Assembly: GCF_000063445.1 (NCBI RefSeq) | Contig: NC_009464.1 | Location: 434,001-498,000, forward strand | Direction: 5' to 3' | DNA from: Methanocella arvoryzae MRE50 | GTDB lineage: Archaea; Halobacteriota; Methanocellia; Methanocellales; Methanocellaceae | DNA length: 64,000 bases | Part shown: positions 8,392 to 17,726 of the stretch, piece after piece | Position numbering within the stretch: the stretch's first letter is position 1 | Layout: each line of letters begins with the position of its first letter | Made by a program: the position numbers and the translations under genes | The notes under the pieces: model-generated | What the model saw: the letters and a program-made list of their open reading frames with translations, nothing else | What the model was told of the DNA's origin: nothing | Database searches by the model: none

Positions 8392-9123
8392 TCACAATCC
8401 TTTGTCTCTGTGTGAGTGGACGCTGTCGCATTCAGTACGGCCGCATTCCGGCCCTCTGGCAGTCCCGACTTGCCGGGCGTAGTCGCATAAGTCGAGTAAG
8501 AAGCATTGATCGTGACGGGGATTCTGGGCTTTGCAAATCTCCCTCCCAAACTTGATGAGAGCCACGTGGGTCGAGCCTCTCAGGCCTTCGGGGACCTTTT
8601 CCATGAGGATCTGGCGGGCCTTCTCGTGGTCGGCTTTTTCGGGCACGATGCCGAGACGTTTGGTAATGCGGAAGACGTGGGTATCTACAGGTATCACGTC
8701 CCGGTCGCAGGAGAAGAGCAGTACGCAGTCTGCTGTTTTAGGGCCCACGCCTTTGATGGTCAGCAGTTCCTTTCTGGCGACTTCGGGGTCTGTTTCGCAG
8801 ACGAAGTCCAGAGTGCCGTCGTACTCGTCTATCACGAGTTGAGAGATATTTTTGATGAGCTTCGCCTTTTGCTCGTGCAGGCCTCCGATGCGGATCAGAT
8901 CGGCTATTGCGGATTCAGGCGCGCTGGCAAGTTGTTCTGGCGTGTGATATACCTCGTACAGGTTCGCGAACGCCCTGAGGGAATTCCGGTCAGTGGTGTT
9001 CTGCGACAGGATCGTCATAATAAGTACGTCGAAAGGCTTGCCTCTCGACTCATCGTACCTGCCGTAACGGGCGATCAGCCTGCGGGATATCTCGGCTGTT
9101 TTAGGATCGACTGGCGTAGCCAT
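8392..9123 (-). CDS. nth: Endonuclease III-type DNA glycosylase/AP lyase with altered Fe-S motif
   Basis: 243 residues of the HhH-GPD superfamily. The helix-hairpin-helix is LTIKGVGPKTADCVL (121-135). The lyase Lys is K129 and the catalytic Asp is D147 (PVDTHVF), so both glycosylase and AP-lyase chemistry on oxidised bases are expected. The C-terminal [4Fe-4S] loop normally reads C-x6-C-x2-C-x5-C. Here the four positions are C197, H204, C207 and C213, so the second ligand is His (codon CAC). A tail of about 25 residues, with two further Cys, extends past the usual end. The gene is isolated on the minus strand between the lipoprotein and the antiporter. The family call is firm, and the cluster chemistry is the open point. 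Confidence 0.93.
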   Translation of the reverse strand: MATPVDPKTAEISRRLIARYGRYDESRGKPFDVLIMTILSQNTTDRNSLRAFANLYEVYHTPEQLASAPESAIADLIRIGGLHEQKAKLIKNISQLVIDEYDGTLDFVCETDPEVARKELLTIKGVGPKTADCVLLFSCDRDVIPVDTHVFRITKRLGIVPEKADHEKARQILMEKVPEGLRGSTHVALIKFGREICKAQNPRHDQCFLLDLCDYARQVGTARGPECGRTECDSVHSHRDKGL

Positions 9124-9180
9124 AATGACACCCTAATGCCGGCACTGGAGCCGATATACATTTCCGTGGCAGGGAGCTCT

Positions 9181-11169
9181 TCAGGCTACATCCCTGCTGC
9201 GAAGGTCATTGAATGCTTCGGTCAGCCTGTCGTGTCTTCCGAAGGCGTAGACGAGATCTCCGGGTTCCAGGACAGTGCCGGGATCGGGGTTATAGATCTG
9301 CTTATCGTTACGGTATACCATTAGTATGGTGACCCCGTATTTGTTCCTGAGGCCGAGGTCTTTGATCGATTTGCCCATGAGAGGCAAATCTTCCCCGATG
9401 CGTACAGTGGCTATGTCTACGCCGGACTCCCGGGAAACCAGGTCGTCCAGCGAGTATCCTGCCTGCGCAGGGCTCCGGAAGACTTCGTAGTTCTCAGATC
9501 GCAGCTCAGCCGTCAGCTGATCGATCCGGCTCTTCGGGATAAAGTACCTTCTCAGGACGCTGGCGAATATTTCCACAGAGGTCTCGAACTCTTCCGGCAC
9601 CACTTCTGATGCTCCCAGTTCCTTAAGGACCTGGGTTTCGCTCGTATAGCGTGTCCTGACGATGATGTGTAAGTGAGGGAAATGTTTCCGGAGTGTGGAG
9701 GTGATCCTCCGGGTTGCTTCGACGTTGGAGATCGCGATGACTGCGATCTTTGCATTTTCCAGGTTCAGGTGCTCGAGCACGATTTCATTAGTGGCGTCGC
9801 CGTAGTGGATGGGCTCACCCTTTGCCTGCTCTGCGGAAACTGTATCAGGGTTCATCTCTACTATTGTATACGGAATTTTAGCTGCCTTTGCTGCCCGTGC
9901 CAGATTTCTTCCGTTAAGGCCGTAGCCGATGATCACGAGGTGATCGGTAATGTTTTCATGAGGCGTCGCAATGGGGCACGAAGAGGCCTTGAGCCTGGCA
10001 GGAAGGGGCAGTCTGCACAGGGTATCGGATAGCTTCTGCGAGTATGAGATGAGGAATGGCGAAGCTGCCATGGTCAGGATAGCAGTGGCCAGGAAGATCT
10101 GGTAGAGGTCGGCATTGATCATGTCGGCGGCGAGCCCGAGGCTGGCGAGGATGAAGGAGAATTCGCCTACCTGAGCCATGCTGATGCCTTCTATCACAGC
10201 CACGCGGATCGTATACCCGAGGAGCAGGGTAGTGATAGTCCCCGAGAAGAGCTTGATCAGGATTCCTATGATAGCTGCGGCGATGATGATCCACGGGTTG
10301 CTGATGAAAAAGTGCAGGTCCAGCATCATCCCTATCGAGATGAAGAAGAAGCTGGTGAAGACGTACCTGAACGGCAGTATGGTGCCCAGCGCCTGGCGGC
10401 TGTAGGGAGATTCTGAGATGATCAGCCCTGCCAGAAAGGCGCCCAGCGCCAGCGACAGCCCGAACTGAGAGGTCAGTGAGGCCATGGCCAGGCATATGAC
10501 GACGATGCATAGCACAAACAGCTCGTTGCTTCTGGTTCTTGCGATGCGGTGGAGCACTCTCGGGACTACCCATAGAGTCCCGGCAATCAGGATGATACCG
10601 ATGACGATGGCGGCCAGTACCAGGGTTGGGACTGACTCGATTATGTTCCCGGCCTTGCCGGACATGAGCGGGATCGCCAGCATCATGAAGACTGCGATAA
10701 TGTCTTCGAAGATGATGATGCCCATGATGACGTTGCCCTGCGGAGTATCCAGCTCGTCCCGGTCCTGCAGAAGCTTGAGAACGATGGCAGTGCTGCTTAA
10801 AGACAGCATGAAACCGGCGAGTATCGCTGCATTCTGGGACAGCCCGAGCATGCTGGCGATGAGGAAGGTCGCGACGAAGATCAGCGTCATCTGGACCGTT
10901 CCGCCTATGAAGAACTGCTTCTTCAGGTTTATCAGGCTCTTGAAGGAAAATTCGAGGCCTATGGTGAATAACAGCAATACTACGCCGATCTCGGCAATGT
11001 ACTCGATCTCGTGCATATTGGTAAAGACACCGATACCGTGGGGGCCCATCAGCAGGCCGGTGATGAACAGGCCGATGATCTCCGGTAATTTAAACCGGTA
11101 GCAGATCAGCAAAGCCAGGATAGCAAAAGCCAACAATATGCCAAGATTCTTAAGCAGCTCGAATTCCAT
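9181..11169 (-). CDS. Kef-type monovalent cation:proton antiporter (CPA2) with TrkA-N and TrkA-C domains
   Basis: 662 residues from ATG 11167-11169. Residues 1-390 carry about 12 membrane segments of the Na+/H+ exchanger fold (GFMLSLSSTAIVLKLL and QFGLSLALGAFLAGLIISES are typical). A Rossmann RCK domain follows (HLVIIGYGLNGRNLARA, GxGxxG, about 405-520), then a TrkA-C ligand domain (about 575-660, ending near PGDLVYAFGRHDRL). Such proteins exchange K+ or Na+ for H+ and are gated by NAD(H) or other nucleotides. A longer frame starts at 11211, but its extra 14 residues are unlike the family and ATG 11169 begins directly at the first helix. It is transcribed alone. Confidence 0.92.
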   Translation of the reverse strand: MEFELLKNLGILLAFAILALLICYRFKLPEIIGLFITGLLMGPHGIGVFTNMHEIEYIAEIGVVLLLFTIGLEFSFKSLINLKKQFFIGGTVQMTLIFVATFLIASMLGLSQNAAILAGFMLSLSSTAIVLKLLQDRDELDTPQGNVIMGIIIFEDIIAVFMMLAIPLMSGKAGNIIESVPTLVLAAIVIGIILIAGTLWVVPRVLHRIARTRSNELFVLCIVVICLAMASLTSQFGLSLALGAFLAGLIISESPYSRQALGTILPFRYVFTSFFFISIGMMLDLHFFISNPWIIIAAAIIGILIKLFSGTITTLLLGYTIRVAVIEGISMAQVGEFSFILASLGLAADMINADLYQIFLATAILTMAASPFLISYSQKLSDTLCRLPLPARLKASSCPIATPHENITDHLVIIGYGLNGRNLARAAKAAKIPYTIVEMNPDTVSAEQAKGEPIHYGDATNEIVLEHLNLENAKIAVIAISNVEATRRITSTLRKHFPHLHIIVRTRYTSETQVLKELGASEVVPEEFETSVEIFASVLRRYFIPKSRIDQLTAELRSENYEVFRSPAQAGYSLDDLVSRESGVDIATVRIGEDLPLMGKSIKDLGLRNKYGVTILMVYRNDKQIYNPDPGTVLEPGDLVYAFGRHDRLTEAFNDLRSRDVA

Positions 11170-11416
11170 GTTTAAGCCCCGGAGACAGGTGATTTTGATA
11201 AGAGTCCGCAAATACCCAACGATTAAGAGTCGATCTATAGGAAAGTCTAATCACAATTCGCCCTATCCCAGTCCGAGGATACACGAAAAGGCGGATAGAC
11301 TGTTCCTACGCACTTTAGTCAATTCTGGTATAAATACTTTCAGCGCCGAGTGGAATTAGCGATAGGAAGAGTGCCGCAAGTTTGAATATTTTGCGGCTAA
11401 ATAGATATTGCAAAGA

Positions 11417-11626
11417 TTATTTTTTAAAGATCTTTTTCTTCGTTGTGCCGAGATAGATCATGATCAGTCCACAGAAGAAGGAGGCCACGGAGAAGCCAAG
11501 TACTGCCTCTAAACCGGCGCCCGGAGACATGATGTAGAAGAGCACTCCGATCAGGCCGGCGAAGACGAAGACCCAGCCCAGGAGCATGTAAGGGTTTAAA
11601 ATTTCGAGCTTTAGCTTTGGTATCAT
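11417..11626 (-). CDS. Small two-helix membrane protein
   Basis: 69 residues. After a polar start (MIPKLKLEILNPY) there are two hydrophobic helices (about 14-32 and 38-60) and a lysine-rich end (TTKKKIFKK). GGAG six bases before the ATG supports the start. It lies downstream of the aminotransferase/riboflavin cluster on the same strand, after a gap of about 108 nt, and may or may not belong to that transcript. No function is recognised. Confidence 0.6.
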   Translation of the reverse strand: MIPKLKLEILNPYMLLGWVFVFAGLIGVLFYIMSPGAGLEAVLGFSVASFFCGLIMIYLGTTKKKIFKK

Positions 11627-11734
11627 AATAACTCCCGGATAATAGTAAGTGGTTGCTTTTCCGGGTATTTAAAGGTTCCCGGAGATGCGTGCAGCCATAG
11701 ATATGGCTGAGCAGTCCCGGGAAAAAAGGAAAGA

Positions 11735-12859
11735 TCACTGGTTTGCGAAGTACTTCTTCATCCTGGCCAGCCCTTCCACAATCTGCTCCATGGAAGAGGC
11801 GTACGACATCCGCAGGTGGTCGTTGCTGTCCGGTCCGAAAGCGGAGCCGGGCGTCAGGCCGACGCCTGCATCAAGCAGGCCTTCGGCGATCTTCTCGGAG
11901 TTGCCATCCACCTTCGGGTAAGCGTAAAATGCGCCTTCGGGAGTCGGGCATTCCAGGCCGATGTCTTTCAGGCCTTTCATGACTACGTCTCTGCGGGCTT
12001 TAAACTGCTTTACCATCTCGGTAACGCAGTCCTGAGACCCGTTGAGGGCAGCGAGAGCTCCATACTGGACGAAGGTCGTCGGGCTGGAGATCGTGTGCTG
12101 CTGTACCTTCAGCAAATTTTTAAAGACGGGCTTCGGGGCTGTGACGTACCCTATGCGCCAGCCGGCCATCGCGTACGCTTTGGAGAAGCCGTTGACAGTG
12201 ATCGTCCGGTCGGGGATCATCGAGCCGATGCTGTAGTGCTTTTCACCGTAGCTAATCTTCTCGTAGATTTCATCAGAAAGCACGTAGAAATCGTGATCGA
12301 CGGCCAGATCGGCCACGTGCTGCAGATCCTTTTTGGTGAGAACGGCGCCCGAAGGGTTATTGGGACTGTTGAGAATGACCATCCGGGTCTTTTTCGTGAT
12401 GTGCTTCCCGAAGTCGGCCGGAATAGAGCCGTCCTCGTTCGACTTGACCCATACAGTTTTTGCCTCGCTCATCTTGATGCAGGCATCGTAGGAAACCCAC
12501 GACGGCTCCAGCAGGATGGCCTCGTCGCCCTTATTTAGTACGCCGAAGCATGCTTCGAAGATCGCCTGCTTGGCACCGGGGGTCACTATAATGTCTTTGC
12601 CGGTGACGTCGATGGCGTTATCGTTCTTGAGCTTGGCCGCGATGGCATCGCGGAGCTCGGGTATGCCGGCGGAGGGCGCGTAGTGCGTCTTGCCGGTAGA
12701 CATCGCTTCGTTCGCTGCGTCGACAATGTGCCTGGGGGTGTCGAAGTCCGGCTCGCCCAGACTAAAGCTCAGAATGTCTTTACCACGCTTTTTCAGCTCG
12801 TTGGTCAGATCGGCGATCCGCAGCGTCGCCGACTCTTCTACCTGGTCCAGCCGGGACAT
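11735..12859 (-). CDS. Class I PLP-dependent aminotransferase (aspartate aminotransferase type)
   Basis: 374 residues, full length for the aspartate aminotransferase I-gamma group. Key residues are NSPNNPSG (164-171), D196 (SDEIYE), the PLP lysine K227 in NGFSKAYAMAGWR and R235. The C-terminal Arg that binds the substrate carboxylate lies in HLRMSYASSMEQI. It transfers amino groups between aspartate (or an aromatic or alanine substrate) and 2-oxoglutarate; exact specificity cannot be read. It is the last of four minus-strand genes (aminotransferase, ribC, ribH, this gene), with an 18-nt gap after ribH, so co-transcription with the riboflavin genes is likely. Confidence 0.92.
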   Translation of the reverse strand: MSRLDQVEESATLRIADLTNELKKRGKDILSFSLGEPDFDTPRHIVDAANEAMSTGKTHYAPSAGIPELRDAIAAKLKNDNAIDVTGKDIIVTPGAKQAIFEACFGVLNKGDEAILLEPSWVSYDACIKMSEAKTVWVKSNEDGSIPADFGKHITKKTRMVILNSPNNPSGAVLTKKDLQHVADLAVDHDFYVLSDEIYEKISYGEKHYSIGSMIPDRTITVNGFSKAYAMAGWRIGYVTAPKPVFKNLLKVQQHTISSPTTFVQYGALAALNGSQDCVTEMVKQFKARRDVVMKGLKDIGLECPTPEGAFYAYPKVDGNSEKIAEGLLDAGVGLTPGSAFGPDSNDHLRMSYASSMEQIVEGLARMKKYFANQ

Positions 12860-12877
12860 AACAACAGGCTCGGTAAC

Positions 12878-13303
12878 TTAATACTCTTTTATCCTGCGTA
12901 CCATCTTGACGGCGGCTTCGACGGCGCGCTTCGAGTACTCGATGCGGTCGAAGGCTTCCATGCGAGTCATGCCGGGCCCTGCGATGCCGAGGGTGATGGG
13001 CTTGTCGTACTCCAGCGCGAGGTCGGTGATCTTCCTCGTCGCCTGGCTCACGACGACCTGGTCGTGGTCAGTGGCGCCCTCGATGACGCTGCCGATAGTG
13101 ACGATCGCGTCGATTGTCTTGTCCGCCGCCATCTTCTTGACGGCGAGGGGCATGTCGTATACGCCCGGTACATAGAAGACCTTGGTGACCTTCGCGCCCA
13201 GGAAATTTGCGTGTTCTTTGCCTAACAATTCCATCTGCCAGGTCAGGTCACGGTTGAACTCCGCAACCACGAACCCGATCCTGATCTCGTTGTTTGCTGC
13301 CAT
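12878..13303 (-). CDS. ribH: 6,7-dimethyl-8-ribityllumazine synthase
   Basis: 141 residues, the archaeal length of RibH. It condenses 5-amino-6-ribitylaminouracil with 3,4-dihydroxy-2-butanone 4-phosphate to lumazine, the penultimate step of riboflavin synthesis. Visible motifs are VAEFNRDL (ribityl-binding F/N), VPGVYDMPLAVKKM (PGxxE/D-PLA), IGSVIEGATDHDQVV with the catalytic His, and LGIAGPGMTRMEAFDR. The gene follows ribC by 32 nt and precedes the aspartate-type aminotransferase by 18 nt. Flavins matter in methanogens for FMN/FAD and for the F420 chromophore precursor, which also derives from the ribitylaminouracil branch. Confidence 0.95.
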   Translation of the reverse strand: MAANNEIRIGFVVAEFNRDLTWQMELLGKEHANFLGAKVTKVFYVPGVYDMPLAVKKMAADKTIDAIVTIGSVIEGATDHDQVVVSQATRKITDLALEYDKPITLGIAGPGMTRMEAFDRIEYSKRAVEAAVKMVRRIKEY

Positions 13304-13335
13304 TACAATCAGACCTGTATATAAAGAATGTTAAA

Positions 13336-13833
<498 letters not shown>

Positions 13834-13849
13834 CTATGATTTTCCGCTG

Positions 13850-14995
13850 TTAATTTTTATATACCTTTCTCAGGACCTCTACCCCGGCGCCGGGCTTTTC
13901 GATTACCTTGAACTCCGCCAGAGTCTCTTCGAGGGCCGTGAACGTGCGGATGAGATCGTCGCCAGTAAAGGCGTTCATGCTCGGGATGCGGAAGATCTTG
14001 CCGTCCAGCCTGTCCTGGCCGCCCGAGATGGTGATGCCATACTTAGACTTGAGGGTGCCACGGAGGTCCTTGTCAGTGATCGCTGCAGGGGTCTTGATGG
14101 CGGTGACCGTGTTCGACAGGACGGTGTGCTTGTCCGTCACCGGGAAGAGCTCCAGGCCGAGGGCTTTAGCTGCTGCCCTGATGGCCTCTGCGCCCTGCCT
14201 GTGCCTGGCGATGCGGTTTTCCATGCCTTCTTCCCTGATGATCTTCATGGCTTCCTGCATGCCGAAGAAGAGCGTGACTGCCGGAGTGTACGGCGTCTCT
14301 GCCCTGCCTTCCTTATCGGCAGACTTCTTGTACTTCTTCAAGTCCAGATAGTAGGGCGGGTTCTTCACCATGTTGTCCCATGCCTTCTGGCTGACCGTTA
14401 TCGGGGCCAGCCCCGATGGTGCGCCGAGGCTCTTCTGGGAGCCGGTGACCATGATGTCGACGCCCCACTTGTCTACCTCTACCAGGTCGCCGCCGCTCGA
14501 GGTGATGGTGTCGAGTACGAAGAGAGCGTCGTACTTCTTAGCGAGCTTGCCGACTTCCTCTGCCGGGTTCTTGACACCTGCGGAAGTCTCGTTGTGAACC
14601 ATGGAAATGACCTTGGTCGGCGCCCTGGCGAGAGCATCCTCTACTTTTTCGAGGTCGACAGGCGTGCCCCAGTCGAACTCGAGGCTCTCCACCTGGCCAT
14701 AGCGCTGGCCGATGTCTCTGAACCGCTCTCCGAACTTACCGTTGACGATAGAGACCATCCTGTCGCCCTTGACGAGGTTGGAGATGGCGGCTTCCATCGC
14801 GGCAGAACCAGAGCCGGAAATAATGAAAGTGTCATTCCCGGTATTGACTATTTCCTTGATAGTGTTCCGGCATTCGTCGTAGATCGCAGAAAACGCCTTG
14901 TCCCTGTGGCTGATCATCTGCCTCGACATGGCCTGCAGCACGCGGGGGTGCAGCATAACCGGCCCCGGTATCATGAGTAGCGGTTCGTTTGCCAT
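13850..14995 (-). CDS. Class V aminotransferase, alanine-glyoxylate / serine-pyruvate type
   Basis: 381 residues from ATG 14993-14995 (GGAG about 11 nt upstream). A longer frame to 15076 adds 27 non-conserved residues. Family features: MIPGPVMLHPRVLQAMSRQMISHR at the start, GSGSAAMEAAISNL, the aspartate of VLDTITSSGG, and the PLP lysine K188 in GSQKSLGAPSGLAP. Members transfer amino groups between alanine or serine and glyoxylate or pyruvate, or act in methanogens as broad 2-oxoacid aminotransferases. It heads the cluster with ribC, ribH and an aspartate-type aminotransferase. Whether it serves flavin synthesis or only shares the transcript is unknown. Confidence 0.9.
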   Translation of the reverse strand: MANEPLLMIPGPVMLHPRVLQAMSRQMISHRDKAFSAIYDECRNTIKEIVNTGNDTFIISGSGSAAMEAAISNLVKGDRMVSIVNGKFGERFRDIGQRYGQVESLEFDWGTPVDLEKVEDALARAPTKVISMVHNETSAGVKNPAEEVGKLAKKYDALFVLDTITSSGGDLVEVDKWGVDIMVTGSQKSLGAPSGLAPITVSQKAWDNMVKNPPYYLDLKKYKKSADKEGRAETPYTPAVTLFFGMQEAMKIIREEGMENRIARHRQGAEAIRAAAKALGLELFPVTDKHTVLSNTVTAIKTPAAITDKDLRGTLKSKYGITISGGQDRLDGKIFRIPSMNAFTGDDLIRTFTALEETLAEFKVIEKPGAGVEVLRKVYKN

Positions 14996-15149
14996 AAGTG
15001 ACTTTTCTCCATTGATAGGTATGTCTCTAAGAATTTTATACAGATATATTTCTTTCGGAGTCCGGACTATAACCATGGCCTCAAGACATTGCCTGGCAAG
15101 ATTTTATATTCAGGCGCTTCGGATTAGTTGTCATAAGCGGTGACAGGAC

Positions 15150-16166
15150 ATGGCGACGGACACAGGTATCCTCATTATACAGCACGGTGACTTTCCCTTC
15201 GATTTCATAGAGAAGCACCGGGAGATGTACGAGCGAGTCGAAGGAATTATGGAGCACCTGAGCGAGGAGTCGCGAAAGCTGACACATACGCATGAGAACG
15301 ATCCGCACGGTGCTGACACAGAAAAGCTGGCCAGCGTCATCCGGGCCGCTGGATATGATGTAGAGGTCGGCTACCTCGACTTTTCCCTGCCGACCATTGC
15401 CGATGCTGTCGTCGCCCTGACTGCCCGTGGACATAAAAAGCTTGTATTCGCATGCGCTCCCGGCCTGATGATGCGCAGTTCCCACAGCCTGCTGGACGTG
15501 CCAGAGGTACTGCGAGAGATCAAGGAAAAGAATCCAGGTCTAGAGATGCTGTATGCCATGCCAGGGATGCCTTTCGAGCTGATCGCCAGAGCGTTTGTGA
15601 AGAAGGTCAATGCAGCGTCCGGCGCCCCTTCCGATAAGGAGCAGGTTAACCTCAAGGCTATTCATCCTGGGACCGGCGTCGTCCTGATAGCCCACGGTGA
15701 CGTGCCCCACGACTTTATCGTCAGGAATGCCGGAGTAATGGCCGATGCTGAAACTCATGCTCACCGCTGGTCTGAGATGGTGAAGGACTGGCCCCGCTCG
15801 GAGGAGAACGACCCGAACTATTACGATACAATCGTCCTGAAAGTCAAGCTAAGGGAGATGTTCTGGCCCGTCACGGTGGAGGTCGGCTACCTGGAGTTCG
15901 CCTCGCCAGACATAGATGAAGCGTTCGGAAAGCTGCTCGCAGCCGGAGCCAGGAAGATCGTGTTCTGCGGCGGCACAGGCTTCTTCGACAGGAGCTCGCA
16001 CACGTTGATAGACATACCTGAGGCCATCGAAAAGCTGAAAGCCCGGCACCCGGATATCGAGATGGTCTACGCGTACCCGGACGTCGATTTAGTAATGAGC
16101 GAGCTGGCCCGTGCGGTAGTATTCAAGATAGAGCAGGCGATCAACGGGCAGGTGCTGCCGCTGTAA
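15150..16166 (+). CDS. Tandem CbiX-type chelatase-like protein
   Basis: 338 residues made of two similar halves (about 1-152 and 173-330). Each half begins LIIQHGDFPFDFI / LIAHGDVPHDFI and has the strand VEVGYLDFSLP / VEVGYLEFASP. Each also has RSSHSLLDVPE / RSSHTLIDIPE. The paired histidines H12/H112 and H182/H284 match the metal-inserting His pair of small CbiX/CfbA chelatases, which load Co or Ni into sirohydrochlorin. Each half has an insertion rich in His, Asp and Glu after the first motif (HTHENDPHGAD, HAHRWSEM). In CfbA-type enzymes two 130-residue subunits form the site, and here both are in one chain. The substrate metal and tetrapyrrole are not established. GGTGACAGGACATG marks the start. 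Confidence 0.8.
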   Translation: MATDTGILIIQHGDFPFDFIEKHREMYERVEGIMEHLSEESRKLTHTHENDPHGADTEKLASVIRAAGYDVEVGYLDFSLPTIADAVVALTARGHKKLVFACAPGLMMRSSHSLLDVPEVLREIKEKNPGLEMLYAMPGMPFELIARAFVKKVNAASGAPSDKEQVNLKAIHPGTGVVLIAHGDVPHDFIVRNAGVMADAETHAHRWSEMVKDWPRSEENDPNYYDTIVLKVKLREMFWPVTVEVGYLEFASPDIDEAFGKLLAAGARKIVFCGGTGFFDRSSHTLIDIPEAIEKLKARHPDIEMVYAYPDVDLVMSELARAVVFKIEQAINGQVLPL

Positions 16167-16243
16167 GCCACATGCACCCTGCTCTATCACCTCGTTTTTA
16201 TCCGCGACAACGTTAATATAAAAATGCCGCGTACTGCGTTTCA

Positions 16244-16450
16244 ATGACCGAGTCTTACCCCCAGGTCTGCGTGGATTGCGGGCGACCGATCGACATCACC
16301 ATCAGATGCGAAAGCTGCGGTAAAGTACTCTGTCCTTTCGACGTTAGAGTCCTCGACGAATACGAGACGCTTTGCCAGGATTGCTACGAAGGCCTGACCT
16401 TCCAGTACAGGGCTAAAGCGTGCGATGTAGGGAGGCCTGTGAAGAAATGA
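16244..16450 (+). CDS. Small cysteine-rich zinc-finger protein
   Basis: 68 residues with C9-x2-C12, C22-x2-C25, C30 and C44-x2-C47, enough for one or two zinc sites (treble-clef or LIM-like look, ending LCQDCYEGL). A TTAATATAAA box about 25 nt upstream of the ATG suggests a leaderless mRNA. Its stop overlaps the ATG of the DUF362 gene (ATGA), so the two are translationally coupled. A DNA, RNA or protein-binding role is possible, and nothing more specific can be said. Confidence 0.75.
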   Translation: MTESYPQVCVDCGRPIDITIRCESCGKVLCPFDVRVLDEYETLCQDCYEGLTFQYRAKACDVGRPVKK

Positions 16451-17637
16451 AGTTCGACGTTGTTGCGGTTAGCCTGGATTCGGGCTCGCTGGGGGCTACG
16501 GCTTATGATAACACGATGCAGGCGCTGAAAACGCTGGAGGCAGACGGCCAGCTAGATAAGCTCAAGCTGAGCGGCACGGTGATGATAAAGCCGAATTTTA
16601 CCCAGCCTCCGAACCCGTCGCTGAAGTTCGGCCCCCGTAACTCTGATCTGACGATCCATAACCACGTCTGTACCGATCCTTATACAATTAAGGCAGCCTG
16701 CGACTTCGTGATCGATCATGGCGGCAAGGCCCTGATTTGCGAAGGCACCAAGTGGCCTGGCGGAACGAGGGGCGTCTACCTGCAGACCGGCTGCGAGCCG
16801 CTGCTGGAGGGGAGCAAAGCGGTGCTCTTTGATACGAGTACCGAGTCGCCTGCTCAGCGGGTAAAAATACGGCCTGCCAGAGTGTGGCTGGAGGATTTTG
16901 CCGAAATGGACGTGCACGAGGTCTTCAGCCAGGTCGACGTTATCCTGAACCTGGCCAAGCTGAAGTGTCACAGCAACGCCCTGATCACCGGAGCAGTGAA
17001 GAACATGTACGGGTCACTGGAGCCGTCACAGCGGCGGGCTGAAGGCCACTTTTGCGCAGACCCGCTCTGGACCCGCATTTCCCGGCGCAGGATGGCCGAG
17101 GGCTACAAGAAACTGTGCGAAACCTTCGTCCAGGTCCACAGCGGCATCCTGAATACCTTCGGCATGGACGAGATCTGCGTCATAGAAGGCGTGATATCCG
17201 GGGAGGGAGACGGCCCCCTGTTCCAGCCGGCTACACCCAGACAGGAGAACGTCGTGCTGGCGTCGGTCAACAACCCGGCGACGATAGACGCGGCGGAGAG
17301 CTACTACGTGGGCTACTCCCCCGAATTCCTGAGGAACTTTGCCCAGTACGCCCTGCACGAGATGAACTTCGCGGCAGATGACGAGCTACTAGACTCCTAT
17401 GGAGAACAGTATTTCCTGAAGCTGGCCGAAGAGTCGGGCATGGGCAGGACAAGGGACTTCAGCGCTTACGTGATTAGTCCCCAGGCCTCAGAGATCATGC
17501 CCGGCCACATGCTCGGCCTGATGCGCCGGGGAGACGTGTTCGCCCTCCCCACCTTCGTCCGGCATGCGGCCAATACGCCACTCTACGACAGGGTGCCGGA
17601 GCCGGATTACGAGTTCAAGGTAGAGGTCACGGCATAG
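16447..17637 (+). CDS. DUF362 family protein
   Basis: 396 residues from ATG 16447. The longer frame starting at 16420 lies wholly inside the preceding gene. The DUF362 pattern is visible: VMIKPNFTQPPNPSLKFG, DFVIDHGGKALICEGTKWPGG, LNLAKLKCHSNALITGAVKNMYG, and a long C-terminal part containing INPxIxRG-like VEGVISGEGDGPLF. DUF362 proteins often accompany iron-sulfur proteins and their biochemical role is unsettled. No ferredoxin domain is fused here. The ATGA overlap with the zinc-finger gene points to a shared function. Confidence 0.82.
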   Translation: MKFDVVAVSLDSGSLGATAYDNTMQALKTLEADGQLDKLKLSGTVMIKPNFTQPPNPSLKFGPRNSDLTIHNHVCTDPYTIKAACDFVIDHGGKALICEGTKWPGGTRGVYLQTGCEPLLEGSKAVLFDTSTESPAQRVKIRPARVWLEDFAEMDVHEVFSQVDVILNLAKLKCHSNALITGAVKNMYGSLEPSQRRAEGHFCADPLWTRISRRRMAEGYKKLCETFVQVHSGILNTFGMDEICVIEGVISGEGDGPLFQPATPRQENVVLASVNNPATIDAAESYYVGYSPEFLRNFAQYALHEMNFAADDELLDSYGEQYFLKLAEESGMGRTRDFSAYVISPQASEIMPGHMLGLMRRGDVFALPTFVRHAANTPLYDRVPEPDYEFKVEVTA

Positions 17638-17679
17638 AGAATAGCTGATGACCATCGCCACGTTACTATCTTTAAATAT

Positions 17680-17701
17680 TATTACAGTCATAATTGTAAT
17701 A
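17680..17701 (+). promoter_or_regulatory. Inverted repeat upstream of the UPF0173 gene
   Basis: TATTACA and TGTAATA form a perfect 7-bp inverted repeat separated by 8 nt, 25 nt before the ATG and next to TATA-like TTTAAATATT. It is a candidate operator for an unidentified regulator. Confidence 0.4.
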
Positions 17702-17726
17702 TACTTTAAACCGGTGGTTGAAACTC

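Noticed and set aside
8506-9324. 272-aa forward frame over endonuclease III
   Set aside because: Antisense shadow of a gene with clear catalytic motifs.
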